Below, one piece after another: positions 31,190 to 42,431 of a stretch of 64,000 nucleotides of DNA (position 1 is its first letter; the number at the start of each line of letters is the position of its first letter). The position numbers were made by a program, and so were the translations under genes. Source of the stretch: Amaurobius ferox (lineage: Eukaryota; Arthropoda; Arachnida; Araneae; Amaurobiidae); the NCBI GenBank assembly GCA_951213105.1, contig OX578150.1, positions 24,618,022 through 24,682,021 of the forward strand, given 5' to 3'. The notes beneath the pieces are model-generated. The model worked only from the letters and a program-made list of their open reading frames with translations. It did not search any database and was not told where the DNA came from.

Positions 31190-33036
31190 GTTAATAGGTG
31201 AATACAGTTTCAGGTATGTTTTGGCCCTTGTGCAATCATAAACCTTCGAGTAGAAGCATCCCAGTTAAGAAATTCGAAAACAAAGTCAAGATTTTCGTCA
31301 TCACTAGAATCTGCTCGGGGAGGCAGAATAAAGGCATTAGCCTGTCATCAAATGCGACGGGAACTAAGATTCCAAGAATGGAGCCAGGGTGGTCTGAACA
31401 ATTAAAAAATTTGAAAATTACTCTGATCAAAATTCGTGGATAAGATATATACTTTAGTTCACTACTGATAGGATTAATTTATTCGAAGCAACAGCTACAT
31501 ATAAAAAAATTGTCAACAAAATTAATTGGTTATTTTAACTACACGATTGAAAATGCTTACTTTCATCTTTAGCTTTCTGAGGCATTTCAGACAGCATCTG
31601 TCGTCGGGGTGTTTCAGGCACCACCTGTCTTGATGTGACAGGTAGAAAGTATGCTCTGTGAAAAGCTTGCAGCACCATCATCCTCAGGAGATGGGGATAT
31701 GCACTTTAAGAGAGTATTAGAAATATTCTCATCCTCATCGTCAGAAAGACAAAATAAGGGCTGCTTTCGTGAAACCCTTCATGCTCCAACCCTACTCACA
31801 CCTTCTTAGTCTGTTGTCAAATCACTTTACATTGTCGCTTTTTTACTTTTTTCCTGGCCTCAGAAAATGTGGCTGAAAAAATATATTTAACTATTTTATA
31901 TCAAGCAGTGAAAACAATTCAAATCAACAATATACATATTTAATGCAATGTACAAGAAAAACTTTTTATGAGTGTTTTAAGAGCTTAGATTATCAAATAG
32001 AGAAGTTTAAAGTAAAATGATATGCAGCAGTGAAAATCATTGCATCAGTAAATAAAATGAATAGGCATTTACAAAAAATAATAATAATAAATTTAATAAC
32101 TTTAGATTGATAAATTTAAAGTGTATATAAGCTTACCATATAAATTATCTTCTAAACTGGCACAAAATAAAATTATTTAATATATACGGCGAAATTAAAT
32201 CTGAAACAAGACTAATCATTTGATTTTGATCATTTATATACTTATTGCTAGCATAATTTTTAAATGGAATGATTGTCATTTCTAATTTTTTCATAAAAGC
32301 TATAACATAATAGATCTGCATTTCACAGAGCATTAGACTTAACATTGATTACATCCACATTATACCTAGTTGATTCAGCAAGTCTACCTTATTCTTCAGA
32401 TCAAACCCTGTTCATGATGTAGAACACTCTTTTAACAGGAGTGGAATTATCTGGTAAGTAAAAAAAAAAAACCCTCCACAGTTCGACTGAAATTTAATAT
32501 TAAAATTTTTTGATTCATGAAATTCTTCAATATCTGAATTTTTACAGTTTAGTGTTACAATTTGAAGACCACTTAACCAAGCAATTCATTTACATTTATA
32601 ATAGCATTAAAGTGCTTCATTAATGTTTCTCTGCAGCTGTTTAAATGCAATCTGTGATACTAAACTCTCTTAGCCATAAGAATTGTTCTTTACCACTAAA
32701 AACTTCATTCCAAACAATAAATTTCAAACTGGAACTTCAGAATGTGCCTTTGCACTAGGACAATCCCAGCCAAAGCAGGACATATATATATACGTACATG
32801 TTTTACATATTAAAAACAGCTTACTAATTAAAACTTACCAGCATGTCCTAATATCCGAACATCAAATATTTGCCACATTTGGCGTGCCGGTTTCTGTTGT
32901 CGGATGTATGTTGCCACTTCATAGGATTTTATCGCAGCTGGAGGCCATAAACATTGGGAACTTGACAAAACCCAATTTTTGGGAACTGCCTCAACCTCTC
33001 CAGCCCCCAAGAATTCCACAACTGTGTACATTCTGA
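31190..33036 (-). pseudogene. Decayed multi-exon gene of the MYxVVEF/DUF4806-like type
   Basis: The first exon on the minus strand (about 33030 to 32843) starts MYTVVEFLGAGEVEAVPKNW and continues CLWPP.. to W-x-I-F-D-V-R-I-L-G. It follows an AATTTCAG acceptor-like site and ends at a GTAAGT donor (about 32839-32844). A second exon-like piece near 31820-31875 follows a TTTTTTCAG acceptor and reads ATFSEARKKVKKRQC, then a Ser/Asp/Glu-rich stretch with stops. A third piece near 31240-31400 holds an acidic SSDDENLDF block. I know this arrangement from poorly characterised arthropod proteins whose C-terminus carries DUF4806; that domain is not seen here. Stops in the second piece argue that it is a relic. 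No function can be stated. Confidence 0.5.
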
Positions 33037-33181
33037 AATTTAATTATATTGAGTTACAAAATAAAACTGGTATAAAAGAAAGAAGTTAATCTACCACTGA
33101 ATTTTAAGCAATATTAAATAAGGAAATCTCAAATGCAATAGGAAATGAACAGTACTGTCATTAAATCAATGTAAGCTAATT

Positions 33182-33792
33182 TTAAGCTGAATATGCTATC
33201 AAAGTTACTATATCTATATGGTTGTGTCTCTTCAGATACCGAAATACTTTAATAATTAAATTAAGATATTCACCACCACTAGCAGAAGAAACTACAACAT
33301 TCCTGGGAGCTTTTAACAATGTTCTAGCATCTTTAGGCATATAATTACAAATGTTGTGTTTCTGGTACAGTGAAAGCAGATGAGACACATTTTGTGGAAT
33401 GTTGAAACTAAGAGCCCAATCACGAAAATCATCTATAAAAGTAGTGTTTATACTACGTGTAATACCCTTATTATCTGTGCCCGACTCCGAAAAATTGCTA
33501 GATGCATTAGATACTGTCTCAAAATGATTAAAGGAAGAATTATGTATGGCAAAAGAATTAGACTGTGCATCTAATGTTTGTAAAGGAACATTTTGAGGTA
33601 TTGAAGCCTGAAAATTTACATTTGTAAAATTAGAATCAGGAGTCTCATTTTGTGATGTCGAAGTCTGAAAATTTATATTTGTAAAATTAGAATGGGAATT
33701 CTCATTTATTTCCAGCTCGTAAGCCCTAATAATTTCATTTAATTTTCTGTACTGATGTCGTTTTGAAAAACTTTACTTGTATACTTTGGCAT
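33182..33792 (-). pseudogene. Decayed gene with MPKDARTLLKAPRN motif
   Basis: The minus-strand ATG at about 33792 (MPKYTSKVF) is followed by a frameshift near 33770. About 190 open codons then run to a TAA at 33182. The protein has an Asn/Ser/Thr-rich middle containing a 51-base tandem duplication (NSNFTN-x-NFQ repeated, 33600-33710). A conserved-looking block follows (DWALSFNIPQNVSHLL..MPKDARTLLKAPRN..SGGEYLNL). By recall, this block belongs to a widespread family in invertebrate repeat-like genes with an unknown role. It ends early for that family. It lies 145 bases upstream of the MYTVVEF exon on the same strand. Confidence 0.5.
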
Positions 33793-34199
33793 ATTGTTAT
33801 TTCATGAAATGAAGATGCCTGAAAAAAAAATACTAAAAGGATTAAAATCAAATATATATATATATATATATATATATAACCATTAAAAACGAATCAGAAA
33901 GGGAGGGGGAAACCATATGAATTGCATAAAAATGGCTGAGAGGGATAGCGACCTCTCATTCCCGTTTTAAGTACTTTTACGTCTAATCAACGCCCACGGA
34001 TACCAATGCAATTCAATGATAGATCCCTGCAGCATGTGCAAAAATGAAGGCACCAAAATGCAGACAGAAATGGAACGACGAAAACAATAAAACATTGTGC
34101 CAACCATATTACCGACTAATACGGAACACCCGCAACGCCACTTAAAGTATGTGCCCATACGCATGCGTACATTGATAAGTCTAATATGATGTCATACAT
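33793..34199. other. Naiad copy 1, 3' flank and UTR
   Basis: Begins with the (AT)n microsatellite at 33852-33878. On the minus strand it would be the 3' UTR of Naiad copy 1, including a G-rich stretch near 33903. No coding content except a short open extension after the TGA at 34200. Confidence 0.5.
33852..33878. repeat. (AT)n microsatellite at the 3' edge of Naiad copy 1
   Basis: An uninterrupted AT dinucleotide run of about 27 bases. A matching run lies at the other edge (36359-36382). Confidence 0.95.
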
Positions 34200-36341
34200 T
34201 CAAGTCATCACAGAATGAAAATCCTCTTCTTTAAAGAAAGAATTAACAATATCTTTAAGGAAATTCCTTGGGTAATGATTTTTAAGTGCTTCTTGTAAAA
34301 TGTGTTTATTACAAGTAAGACAATCCTTTCCGAAAGTATTATTATTGCGATTTCTTCTAAGGTGTCCTGTTATGATGTTACGGAAAATATTCCTAGTTAA
34401 ATTCGACCTCCATCCAATAATTTGGTTTATCTTCATATCATAATTATTACGTTTATTGTACATTACTGTATGAATTCCATTTTTATGCTTGTATCTTATG
34501 GTTATGTCAAGGAAATTTACTTCGTCTTTAACGCTATTAGGGTTTTTAACAAGTTCCAATTCCGGAGGATAAAAGTCAAATTCAAGTTCAGGAGTACTTG
34601 AGTAATGTCCTAAAATAACATCGTCCACATATCTGTAATATGGCATCTCATATAATACCTGATTATTTCTTTCAAAGTATGTTAAATATATGTCAGCAAG
34701 GACTGAAGAACAGCCCCCGCCCATGGGAATTCCTTTAATTTGCTGATAAAATACTTCTCCGTTACATAGTATGTTTTCAAACAATACCAGCTGAATTAGA
34801 TCCATATACCTACGCAAAGTGATCATTTTTTTGAGGTTGTATTCTGTATGCACCAGTAAAAGTATCGCATGTAATTTATTAAGATCAATGTTGTTGAAAA
34901 GGTCACGGAAGTCATAGCTTGTAAACTGTATTTCTTTATTGCAATATTTCAATCGCTTTATGACTTCATAGCTGTTTTTTATGATTATTGGATTTTGTAC
35001 CAATAAAGCCTTATATGCAGGTTGAAGAATTTTCATTAGTTTTTTGTTAGCTAACGTAATATATGTATTACATCCAACAGTAACCGTACGGAATTTTACT
35101 GGTGTTTTATGCAACTTCGGAATGAGTACTAAATAAGGAAAGGATACATTTTTTAAAGTGATACCGATTCGCTTGTACAAAGCCCTAATCTTATTTGACA
35201 TAATAGTTAAATTATAAGGTAAAGCTTTGTACATAGTGGATTCCATGTAAGATTTCTGTAAGACTTCTATGTAAAAAGGTTTGCAGGTAAATGCGTAATT
35301 AGACACCACTTTGTCTGTATATGTGATCACAAAACATTCTTGTATTTCCCTGATAGAAGTGGGAATGTATGATTTTTGCTGATTTTTGAGTTTGCTATGA
35401 TATTGGTTGGCAAAACTGTTCAGGAGATTGTATTTCCATTCTTCAAATGCTATGATGGGTAAACCATATTTGATAGCTAATTTGTATATGAAAGCTTCCA
35501 GATCTAGATTAAACTCTTCTTTCACGTGGTCAAATTCCTGTCTGCGGAATTTCGTGCCCTTTTTAAAAAGTTTTTCAAAGGCAAATCATCAATCACTTGA
35601 AGATTACCTGTAATTATATGTTTATGGTGCTTATCTCGTAAGTTACTAAGATGGCAATTACATACCTTACTATTCATCAGAGATATATTTTTACTTAAAT
35701 GGTTATAATTGTATAACCTTCGTCCGTTAGGACGTACATAACGGTATGTAAGCTTAACTTTGATGTTAGCTATAGGAATCATCTCATTCAATTGATCAAA
35801 CAATAGTTTGAATGGTATTTTGTCAAATGTCTTATTTTTAAAAGTGGTAACGAAATATTCATTATGGTTTTCTTTATAGGGGTGACTCTTTAAAATGATA
35901 TCAGATTTCTGTGCCTTCAACTTCATAAAATCAAGTAATATGGCAAAATAATGATTCTGTATGTTTTTTTGATCTATAGATGCCAGATGATTAATGATGT
36001 ATTCCCATATTCTATGTAAGAATTTCCGTCTGATTCCAAATACAATATTTTTTATCCAATTATTTTTGACTGGAGTATTATTGCTAAACGAGTCCATTAG
36101 ATGTTTTATTTTTGCGTGAGTGTCTTGATAGTCAATATATCTATTATGCTTGCCTCGTTTCCATCTAGAGGTTTTTTGTAAACCTAATAAACTAGAGACC
36201 GGGAATGATTCTACATTTTTACAGTGATCCAGATTATAATTTTCACTGAAAATTGCAGTGTTTAGGCCAAATGGGAATGCAGAACCGTATTGCATAATGT
36301 GTGGTATTGCTGAGTGGTATTTGGTATTATAATAGTATCCT
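34200..36341 (-). pseudogene. Penelope-like retroelement, Naiad type, copy 1
   Basis: A retroelement whose reverse transcriptase is related to telomerase. The minus-strand reading begins just inside the (TA)n at 36359 with the last part of the GIY-YIG domain (HIMQYGSAFPFGLN, aligned with NSLYPYGLN in copy 3). It continues through the linker with the CxC motif VCNCH (about 35660), then the RT with IPKLHKTPVKF, IKGIPMGGGCSSVLADIYL and YRYVDDV, and a C-terminal Cys pair (DCLTCN) near 34310. A one-base frameshift between 35555 and 35575 splits it into 35522-36295 and 34200-35525. Otherwise it is open, so it is fairly young. It lacks most of the endonuclease, so it is a 5'-truncated copy. Confidence 0.88.
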
Positions 36342-36358
36342 TTTTTGTTGTATATTTC

Positions 36359-36382
36359 TATATATATATATATATATATATA
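36359..36382. repeat. (TA)n microsatellite at the 5' edge of Naiad copy 1
   Basis: A TA dinucleotide run of about 24 bases immediately next to the truncated 5' end of the element. Confidence 0.95.
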
Positions 36383-36676
36383 AATATAAATAGTATAAAA
36401 AGAATTTTAGAATTGAAAAAAGAAGGAAGGCTTAGCGAAAAGCTCACTTAATGGCGGTAAGGGGTTGTGATCTTACACCCCAGCTGTCAACAAGCTTGTC
36501 ACAAATGCCGCGGCATTGCACTCCTGGACGCCAGCACTGGCTGAAGCCAACCCCTGGAGTGACATTAACAATTATCACAAGACCGTTAAATAAGAAAAGT
36601 CCAATGGTAATATGAAGACCATCACTGGATGAGCAACTAGTCCTTTAGACCACAATGACCTGTATATAACTTCGTG
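36383..36676. other. 3' UTR region of Naiad copy 2
   Basis: Non-coding on both strands. It contains AATGGCGGTAAGGGG near 36452, a word also seen at 50968 (ATGGCGGTAAAGGG) in the flank of copy 3. This may be element-terminal sequence. Confidence 0.4.
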
Positions 36677-38192
36677 TTATCGTTCTGCGGTCCTGTTATG
36701 CATAGTATGCGAACCTTCATATGCTAAATGATATAAAATAGATTTTAACTTTGAACAATAAGCATTATTGTTACTGTATAAATTATCAATATAATGTAGC
36801 ATAAAAGGAATGGGGTATTGCTGTAGATATGCTTGTTGTAGAAATGTCCGATCAAAATCAATACGGATGTCTTCATTGTAGATAATTTTCTGAATTCTAG
36901 CCAATCCCCCCAAGAATACATTCCTAAATATATTCAAGTGAAGATTAGAATTCCAATTGATCAGACCGTTTATAGGTATATTAAAACTTTTTCTTTTATC
37001 ATATATAGTAAAACTTACAGGTATTGTACTGAAATCTATACTCAAATCTGAAAATTCCACTACATTTTTAAGTGCAGCAGGATTTTCTTTCAAAATTAAG
37101 TTTGGTGGGTAGAAATCAAAAATATAATCTTCATTTTCATACCCGACTGTCAAATCATCCACAAAACGTAGGTATATGATTTCATTATTAAGATGAGATT
37201 GGCTTTCATAAAAATTGAGGTACAGATCAGCAAGTATAGAAGAACACCCCCCTCCCATGGGGATGCCTTTAATTTGCTGATATATAGAAATACCATTAAA
37301 AAGGTAGTTTTCTTTAATGACATTATTAATTAAAGTCTTATATTTAATGAATTCTATTGTTTTCTTCAAGTCGTATTCTTCATATAAAAGGTTTAGGATA
37401 TTAGATAAGTCTTCAAGATCAATATTGTTGAAGAGTTCCTGAAAGTCATAGGTTTTAAAGTATAATGAATTTTTGTGATATTTTACAGACTTTATAACTT
37501 CTTGACTGTTCTTGATGATGTAACTACCTTTATTATTGATTTGATGCAACAGAGGTTTTAAAAGTTTTAGTAGAATAGAATTAGCTTTTGTAAGATAAGT
37601 ATTACAGCCGACTGTAACTGGTCTGAAACTAGTAGGGCACTTATGCAATTTAGGAATATTAATTAAGTATGGGTACTTAATTATGCCATTGTATTTAATA
37701 CCTGTTTTTTGATATAAGGCTTTAATCCTATTAGTAATTTCTTGTTGGGGAAGGTTAACTTTTCGATATAGCATAACATTTTCATATTTTTCTTTTAAGG
37801 TTTGAATATAATAGAATTTGCAGGTAAATGCGTAATTGCTTGAAACTTTATTAGTGTATGTAATTATGAACTTATTTTGAATGGTCTTGAGATACTTAAA
37901 GTTCAGTTTCCAAATGTCATGTGGTTGATTTAAATTTTTATAAAAAAACTTGAAGTCGTTACATATCCTGTAACGCCATTGTTTGAAGGTGAAGTCAGGT
38001 ATACTGAATCGAATTGACAGATCATACATAAATTTATCAATATCTTGCTGAATAGTTTCATATGAATTGCCTATATGAGGATTACGATATTTTTACAAAG
38101 TTGAAAAGCCCTTATTAAATTACTATCCTCCAGGACAGCACTATCACCAGTGACGCTAAGCTGCTCAAACAAGTACATTTATATACTACATA
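36677..38192 (-). pseudogene. Penelope-like retroelement, Naiad type, copy 2
   Basis: The RT part is open from 38029 to a TAA at 36677 (450 codons), with YLINIPKLHKCPTSF, IKGIPMGGGCSSILADLYL and YLRFVDDL, where the catalytic box is FVDD. Upstream the frame continues after a shift near 38095-38105. The segment 38110-38192 reads LSVTGDSAVLEDSNLIRAF, aligned with the IVTGDLNLLDD linker of copy 3, so the copy is longer than the open frame suggests. It stops at a TAA near 38195, which marks 5' truncation inside the linker, just after where the CxC motif would be. It is clearly divergent from copies 1 and 3. Confidence 0.85.
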
Positions 38193-38195
38193 AGA

Positions 38196-38639
38196 TATAG
38201 AAAAATGAAGAATGACAATGTATCAAAATTTCGCCGGGGGGTGGGGTGGGGGGGGGATTGTGACTCCCACTTCCCGGTTTAGCCAGCTTCATGTCATGAC
38301 GACACTCCCGGAAGCGGATACAATGTCGCAAACCAAGTACATATACTAAAACTAAAAATGTAAAAAAGTTGAAAGACCTATACTGACTTTACACCTAAAC
38401 AGAAACATCGAGATTTACTACATCCAAACAGAAACACAAAATACATTTTAAATATTAAATATCTAACACCAATATATCAAGATAAACAAGCCCCGCATAC
38501 ACTTCACCACTTTATCCTCCTAAAAGTAATAGACTCTTACTTTGTATAAATTGAACTCCATCAGACAGTTAAACATTGACATCCGCGTATCTTTAGATCA
38601 GACTGAAAGTGTACCCCTATTTAAATATAAGTTGTAACT
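38196..38639. other. Spacer between Naiad copies 2 and 3
   Basis: No gene. It contains a G-rich run at about 38234-38258 and probably 3' UTR of copy 3 on the minus strand. Confidence 0.4.
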
Positions 38640-41318
38640 TTCAGTTACGGTTATGCTGAAAAATTTACATAAAATGTCACTAAGAAAACGTAAAGGGTAA
38701 CCCTTTGCAATTGCTTCATTAGATAGCCCAGATCACTTACATAACGATTTTCTGCACTGCAATTTAATCATTTGCTTCTTGTTAAAAAATTTATAATAAT
38801 GTTCCTGAAAACATTACGATGCAGACAAGAATGCCAATTAATTATGTAATTTATTTTAAAATTAAAGTCTTTTCTTCTATCATATAATTTAAAACCTACT
38901 TTACCATTAGATTGTTTATATATAGTTAAATCCAAAAAATTAATACTATTATCAATGTTACGAGTAGTTTCTGTCAATGTCAAATTTGATGGGAAAAAAA
39001 GTAAAATCCAAGTGATCCCGGTCATTGTGGCATGCATATAATATGTCATCCACATAACGAATGTATACAATCTCATTTAATATATGAGTTCCCTCTTCGT
39101 ATTTGTTCAAGTATATATCAGCAAGAATAGAGGAGCAAGCCCCTCCCATTAGAATGCAATTACGCTGCTTATAAAATTCAGTTCCATCATAAAGCACAGT
39201 TTCAAACAAGACCATTTCGATCAGACACTTGTAAATATGTTTTTTAATAAGGTTTTGCATCTCATACTTTTCATACATCTCCATTAATATGCAAAAAAGG
39301 TCATTAAAATCACAACTCCTGTACTGTAAATCGTCAGAAATATTTTTAAGCTTCTCAATTACTTCACAACTATTATTTATGAAATATACACCAGAATATT
39401 TTATTTCTTTCAATATGTTCTTCAGAAGTTTTAAAAGTCTTGCATTGGCATAAGTTAAATATGATTTATAACCATTAGTGACAGGTCTAAATTTTATGGG
39501 GGTTTTATGAAGTTTAGGTATAAGAGTTATATATGGGAATTTGATGGAATTCATGTTGTAACTCAAAATTTTATATTTAGCCTTGATACGATTTTCAATT
39601 TCTGTTTTAGACTGATTGAGCTTTAAATATGCATTTTTATCAAGGTAACTTGCAATAAGATTTTTATTGTAAAAATGTTGGCAAGTGAAAGCTTAATTAG
39701 AAGTAACTTTATCTACGTATGTTATCACAAAATCCTTTTGTAATTTATCCAAATTTTTTATACTGTACTTCCCATATTTAACATGTTTTTCCAAAACTCC
39801 ATATTCAAACCCTACACTGTGTATTACACAAGATTTCCATTCATCAAATACTTGAGTCGGTAGGCTGTATTTTACTGCACCTTTATATATAAATTTCTCA
39901 ATGTCATTCACTATACCATATACAATATCATGAAAATCTTCGGTTCTGTATTTAGTTCCCAATTCAAAAGTATGTTTCAAATTATAATCATCTAACAGAT
40001 TTAGATCACCGGTTACAATATGGCCCAAATTAATGTTTATAAAAGCCGGATATTTTTGACACGGGCAGGTTTGTTCGGTTTTTATAATATTTTTACATAC
40101 ACTATTGTAATTGTATAATCTTCTTCCCATAGGCAATGCATATTTATATGCTACTTTAACTTTCACCTCATTAATTGGAAATTTTATAACATGTTCACGT
40201 AAATTACGTGATAAACCTATTTTATCAAAAATCCTGTTTTTGTAATTTACAACCATGAATTCATTATTCATCTTTTTCGATATATTTTCACCCAGATTGA
40301 TATTTAAAATTTTAGCTCTTAATTTTATGCAATCCAAAAAAACATCCAACTTTTCTTCTGCCAGACCACATGAATTATAGAACACCTCGTCATTACAATA
40401 CCTCCAAATCCTTTTGATAAAATGACATCTAAAACCGAATACCAAGTTTTTTATTCAGTTATTCGATAAATTGTGATTATTTTTGTGTATCTTAGTAAAA
40501 TTCATTATATTTTCCACAGTTTTATCAAAATTGATTTTATGCCTTCTACCACCTCTAAATTTACATGAAGGTCTATGTTAATATTATTTTTGATTTAAAT
40601 ATCCATTATCAATGACAATATCAGAATTAAATTTTTTTATTTGATCTCTGTTATAATTAATATTATATCTTACGGAATTTAATCCGTAAGGATAAAGAGA
40701 ATTATGTTGAGTTATATAATAATTTTCCCACCATAATCTTTCTTTTATATTAACAACAATGTCCAACAAGGTGATCTGCATAGCTTCAATTCCATGATTA
40801 AAAAAGTGTTTTATCTCCATCGTAGCTTCTGTAGAAGGGTTTTTCTGTAACTTATATATAGGACTATGATGTAAATTAATACGAATGTTTATACTATTTT
40901 GTGTCTGACCAATGTATTTTAAACCGCATTTCATACATGTTATACAACAAATGCTATTGAAAACTTTACAGAAAGTATATTTAAAATCCTTTATCCCAAT
41001 TTGTAAAGGGTTTGCTAAAGGACAAAGTTTACATCTTTTAGATGTGCATTTTTTAAACTTTAAAGACCTGAAATTCTTAAAATAACACAGATCTTCATGG
41101 CTATCATCCATACGAGGCCCGTTTTTCTTTATTTCATGCTCAAATACAGTTTTTTTGTTTTTCCCACTGTCAGTAATGATAGGCTTTAAATATTTGTCTA
41201 TAGTATTCTGCCTAAGGAAACTGTTTGACGATTGACCAGTACCCCTACTACTAGTCAACCGAGCATTCGTGGTCGTAACCCCGAAATTGCCAGTCGCTAA
41301 TTCATTTATTCTTTTCAT
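38640..41318 (-). pseudogene. Penelope-like retroelement, Naiad type, copy 3 (EN + RT)
   Basis: The most complete copy. The minus-strand ATG at 41318 opens 244 codons with Cys pairs (CTSKRCKLC, CCITCMKC), the GIY-YIG core LKYIGQT, an Arg and HH pair, and the terminal NSLYPYGLN. A gap at 40446-40583 with frame loss separates it from the RT frame at 40445, which contains the linker motif TCPCQ (CxC), a TAA at 39693 where Tyr is expected, and MGGACSSILADIYL with YIRYVDDIL. A one-base shift lies in the run near 39000. The end is frame-shifted around 38700-38770. The order endonuclease, CxC, RT is the permuted order that defines Naiads. Its 5' side was split from its flank by the LINE at 41330-50392. 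Confidence 0.9.
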
Positions 41319-41329
41319 ACCATGATTTA
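41317..41329. repeat. Left target-site duplication of the I-like LINE
   Basis: ATACCATGATTTA, repeated exactly at 50393-50405, immediately after the LINE 3' tail. Confidence 0.92.
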
Positions 41330-42117
41330 CCCCTCAGGGGTTCACTTCTTTAGTGAATACGGGTGTTGCAATCCCGAGGTACCTTAGCAATCCTTTTCTT
41401 TCCTTTTTTCTGTCTCTCTCTTTCATTTCCCTCTTCTTTTTATTTGTCTATTCTCCTTTCACCTTCTTTTTTCTTTTGTTCTCCTTTTGTGTTTCTAGTC
41501 CCTCTCAGCTGCTGGTGTCATCAATGCCGAGCCCTTAGTAAACATCACATCTGCTCTATGGGCCCTAGTACCACTCTTCGGCCTCTGCCGTAAGGTACAC
41601 CGTTTGGGCTCGGGAATGGGTTCATGTGGGTGTGATGCGAAAGGGGTAGAGCTGCGTGCATCAGTAGTTTTGCTTTCGAGAAACGTTTGCAGTAAACGGT
41701 TCCAGAGGTGAGTCCCTTGGTTGCGTTGGTTGGATGGTGGAGAGTGTTTCATATCGAGAAATCCCCCTTGGATCCTTGCTGGTCCATGGGCCCTGTGCAC
41801 CAGGTGCACGTTATGGCCCGCTCTCCATCATCTGGCTTTGCGAATGACTCCGGCGGTTACACTTGGCACGTTAGAAAAGTGTGGGGAGACGGAGTCTGGC
41901 GGGGGCTCCGATCGATCTGGAAGTAAACCGTGGTTTTTTATTAGTGGTTACAAGCATGGAGAATTCGAGAATGCTTTTGGCCTCGGGTTCTTCATGCTTT
42001 TCAAGTGAAAATTCTATTGCTTCCTTGCCTTCCAAGGCAGGAGATCTTAATTGAGCGGATAGAGTAGATGCCTCTAGCATTTCCGTATCCTTGGGACATA
42101 AAACTAATGATAGGATT
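41330..42117 (+). other. 5' UTR of the I-like LINE
   Basis: GC-rich compared with its surroundings and pyrimidine-rich at 41395-41500. The internal promoter of the LINE would lie here. Small overlapping frames on both strands have no motif support. Confidence 0.6.
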
Positions 42118-42431
42118 ATGAACGTAAATACAGATACTTTACAAAGAATTAATGAACTGGATAATCATAAAATGACTACAACTGAAGCAAAGTTTTTCAT
42201 TATGAAAAGAATAGACGGATCATTTAATAACGTTTCACCCTTTTTGATTCAAAAAGGAATACTCGGTACTGTTGGGGAAGTCGAAACAATAAAAAAGCTC
42301 AGATCTGGTGACTTGTTAGTTAAAGTTTTCTCTACCGCTCAAGCTAAAAATATACTTTTAATGAAAATCCTCGCAAATATTCCTGTGTCCGTGACTGCTC
42401 ATAGTACATTGAACTTCTCTCGTGGGGTTAT

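Noticed and set aside
36452..36470. Naiad pseudo-LTR shared with 50968 (ATGGCGGTAAAGGG)
   Set aside because: Only about 12 bases agree and the surroundings differ, so I cannot claim a terminal repeat.
41339..42080. Several short frames on both strands in the LINE 5' UTR
   Set aside because: They overlap one another, lack motifs and are explained by the locally higher GC content.
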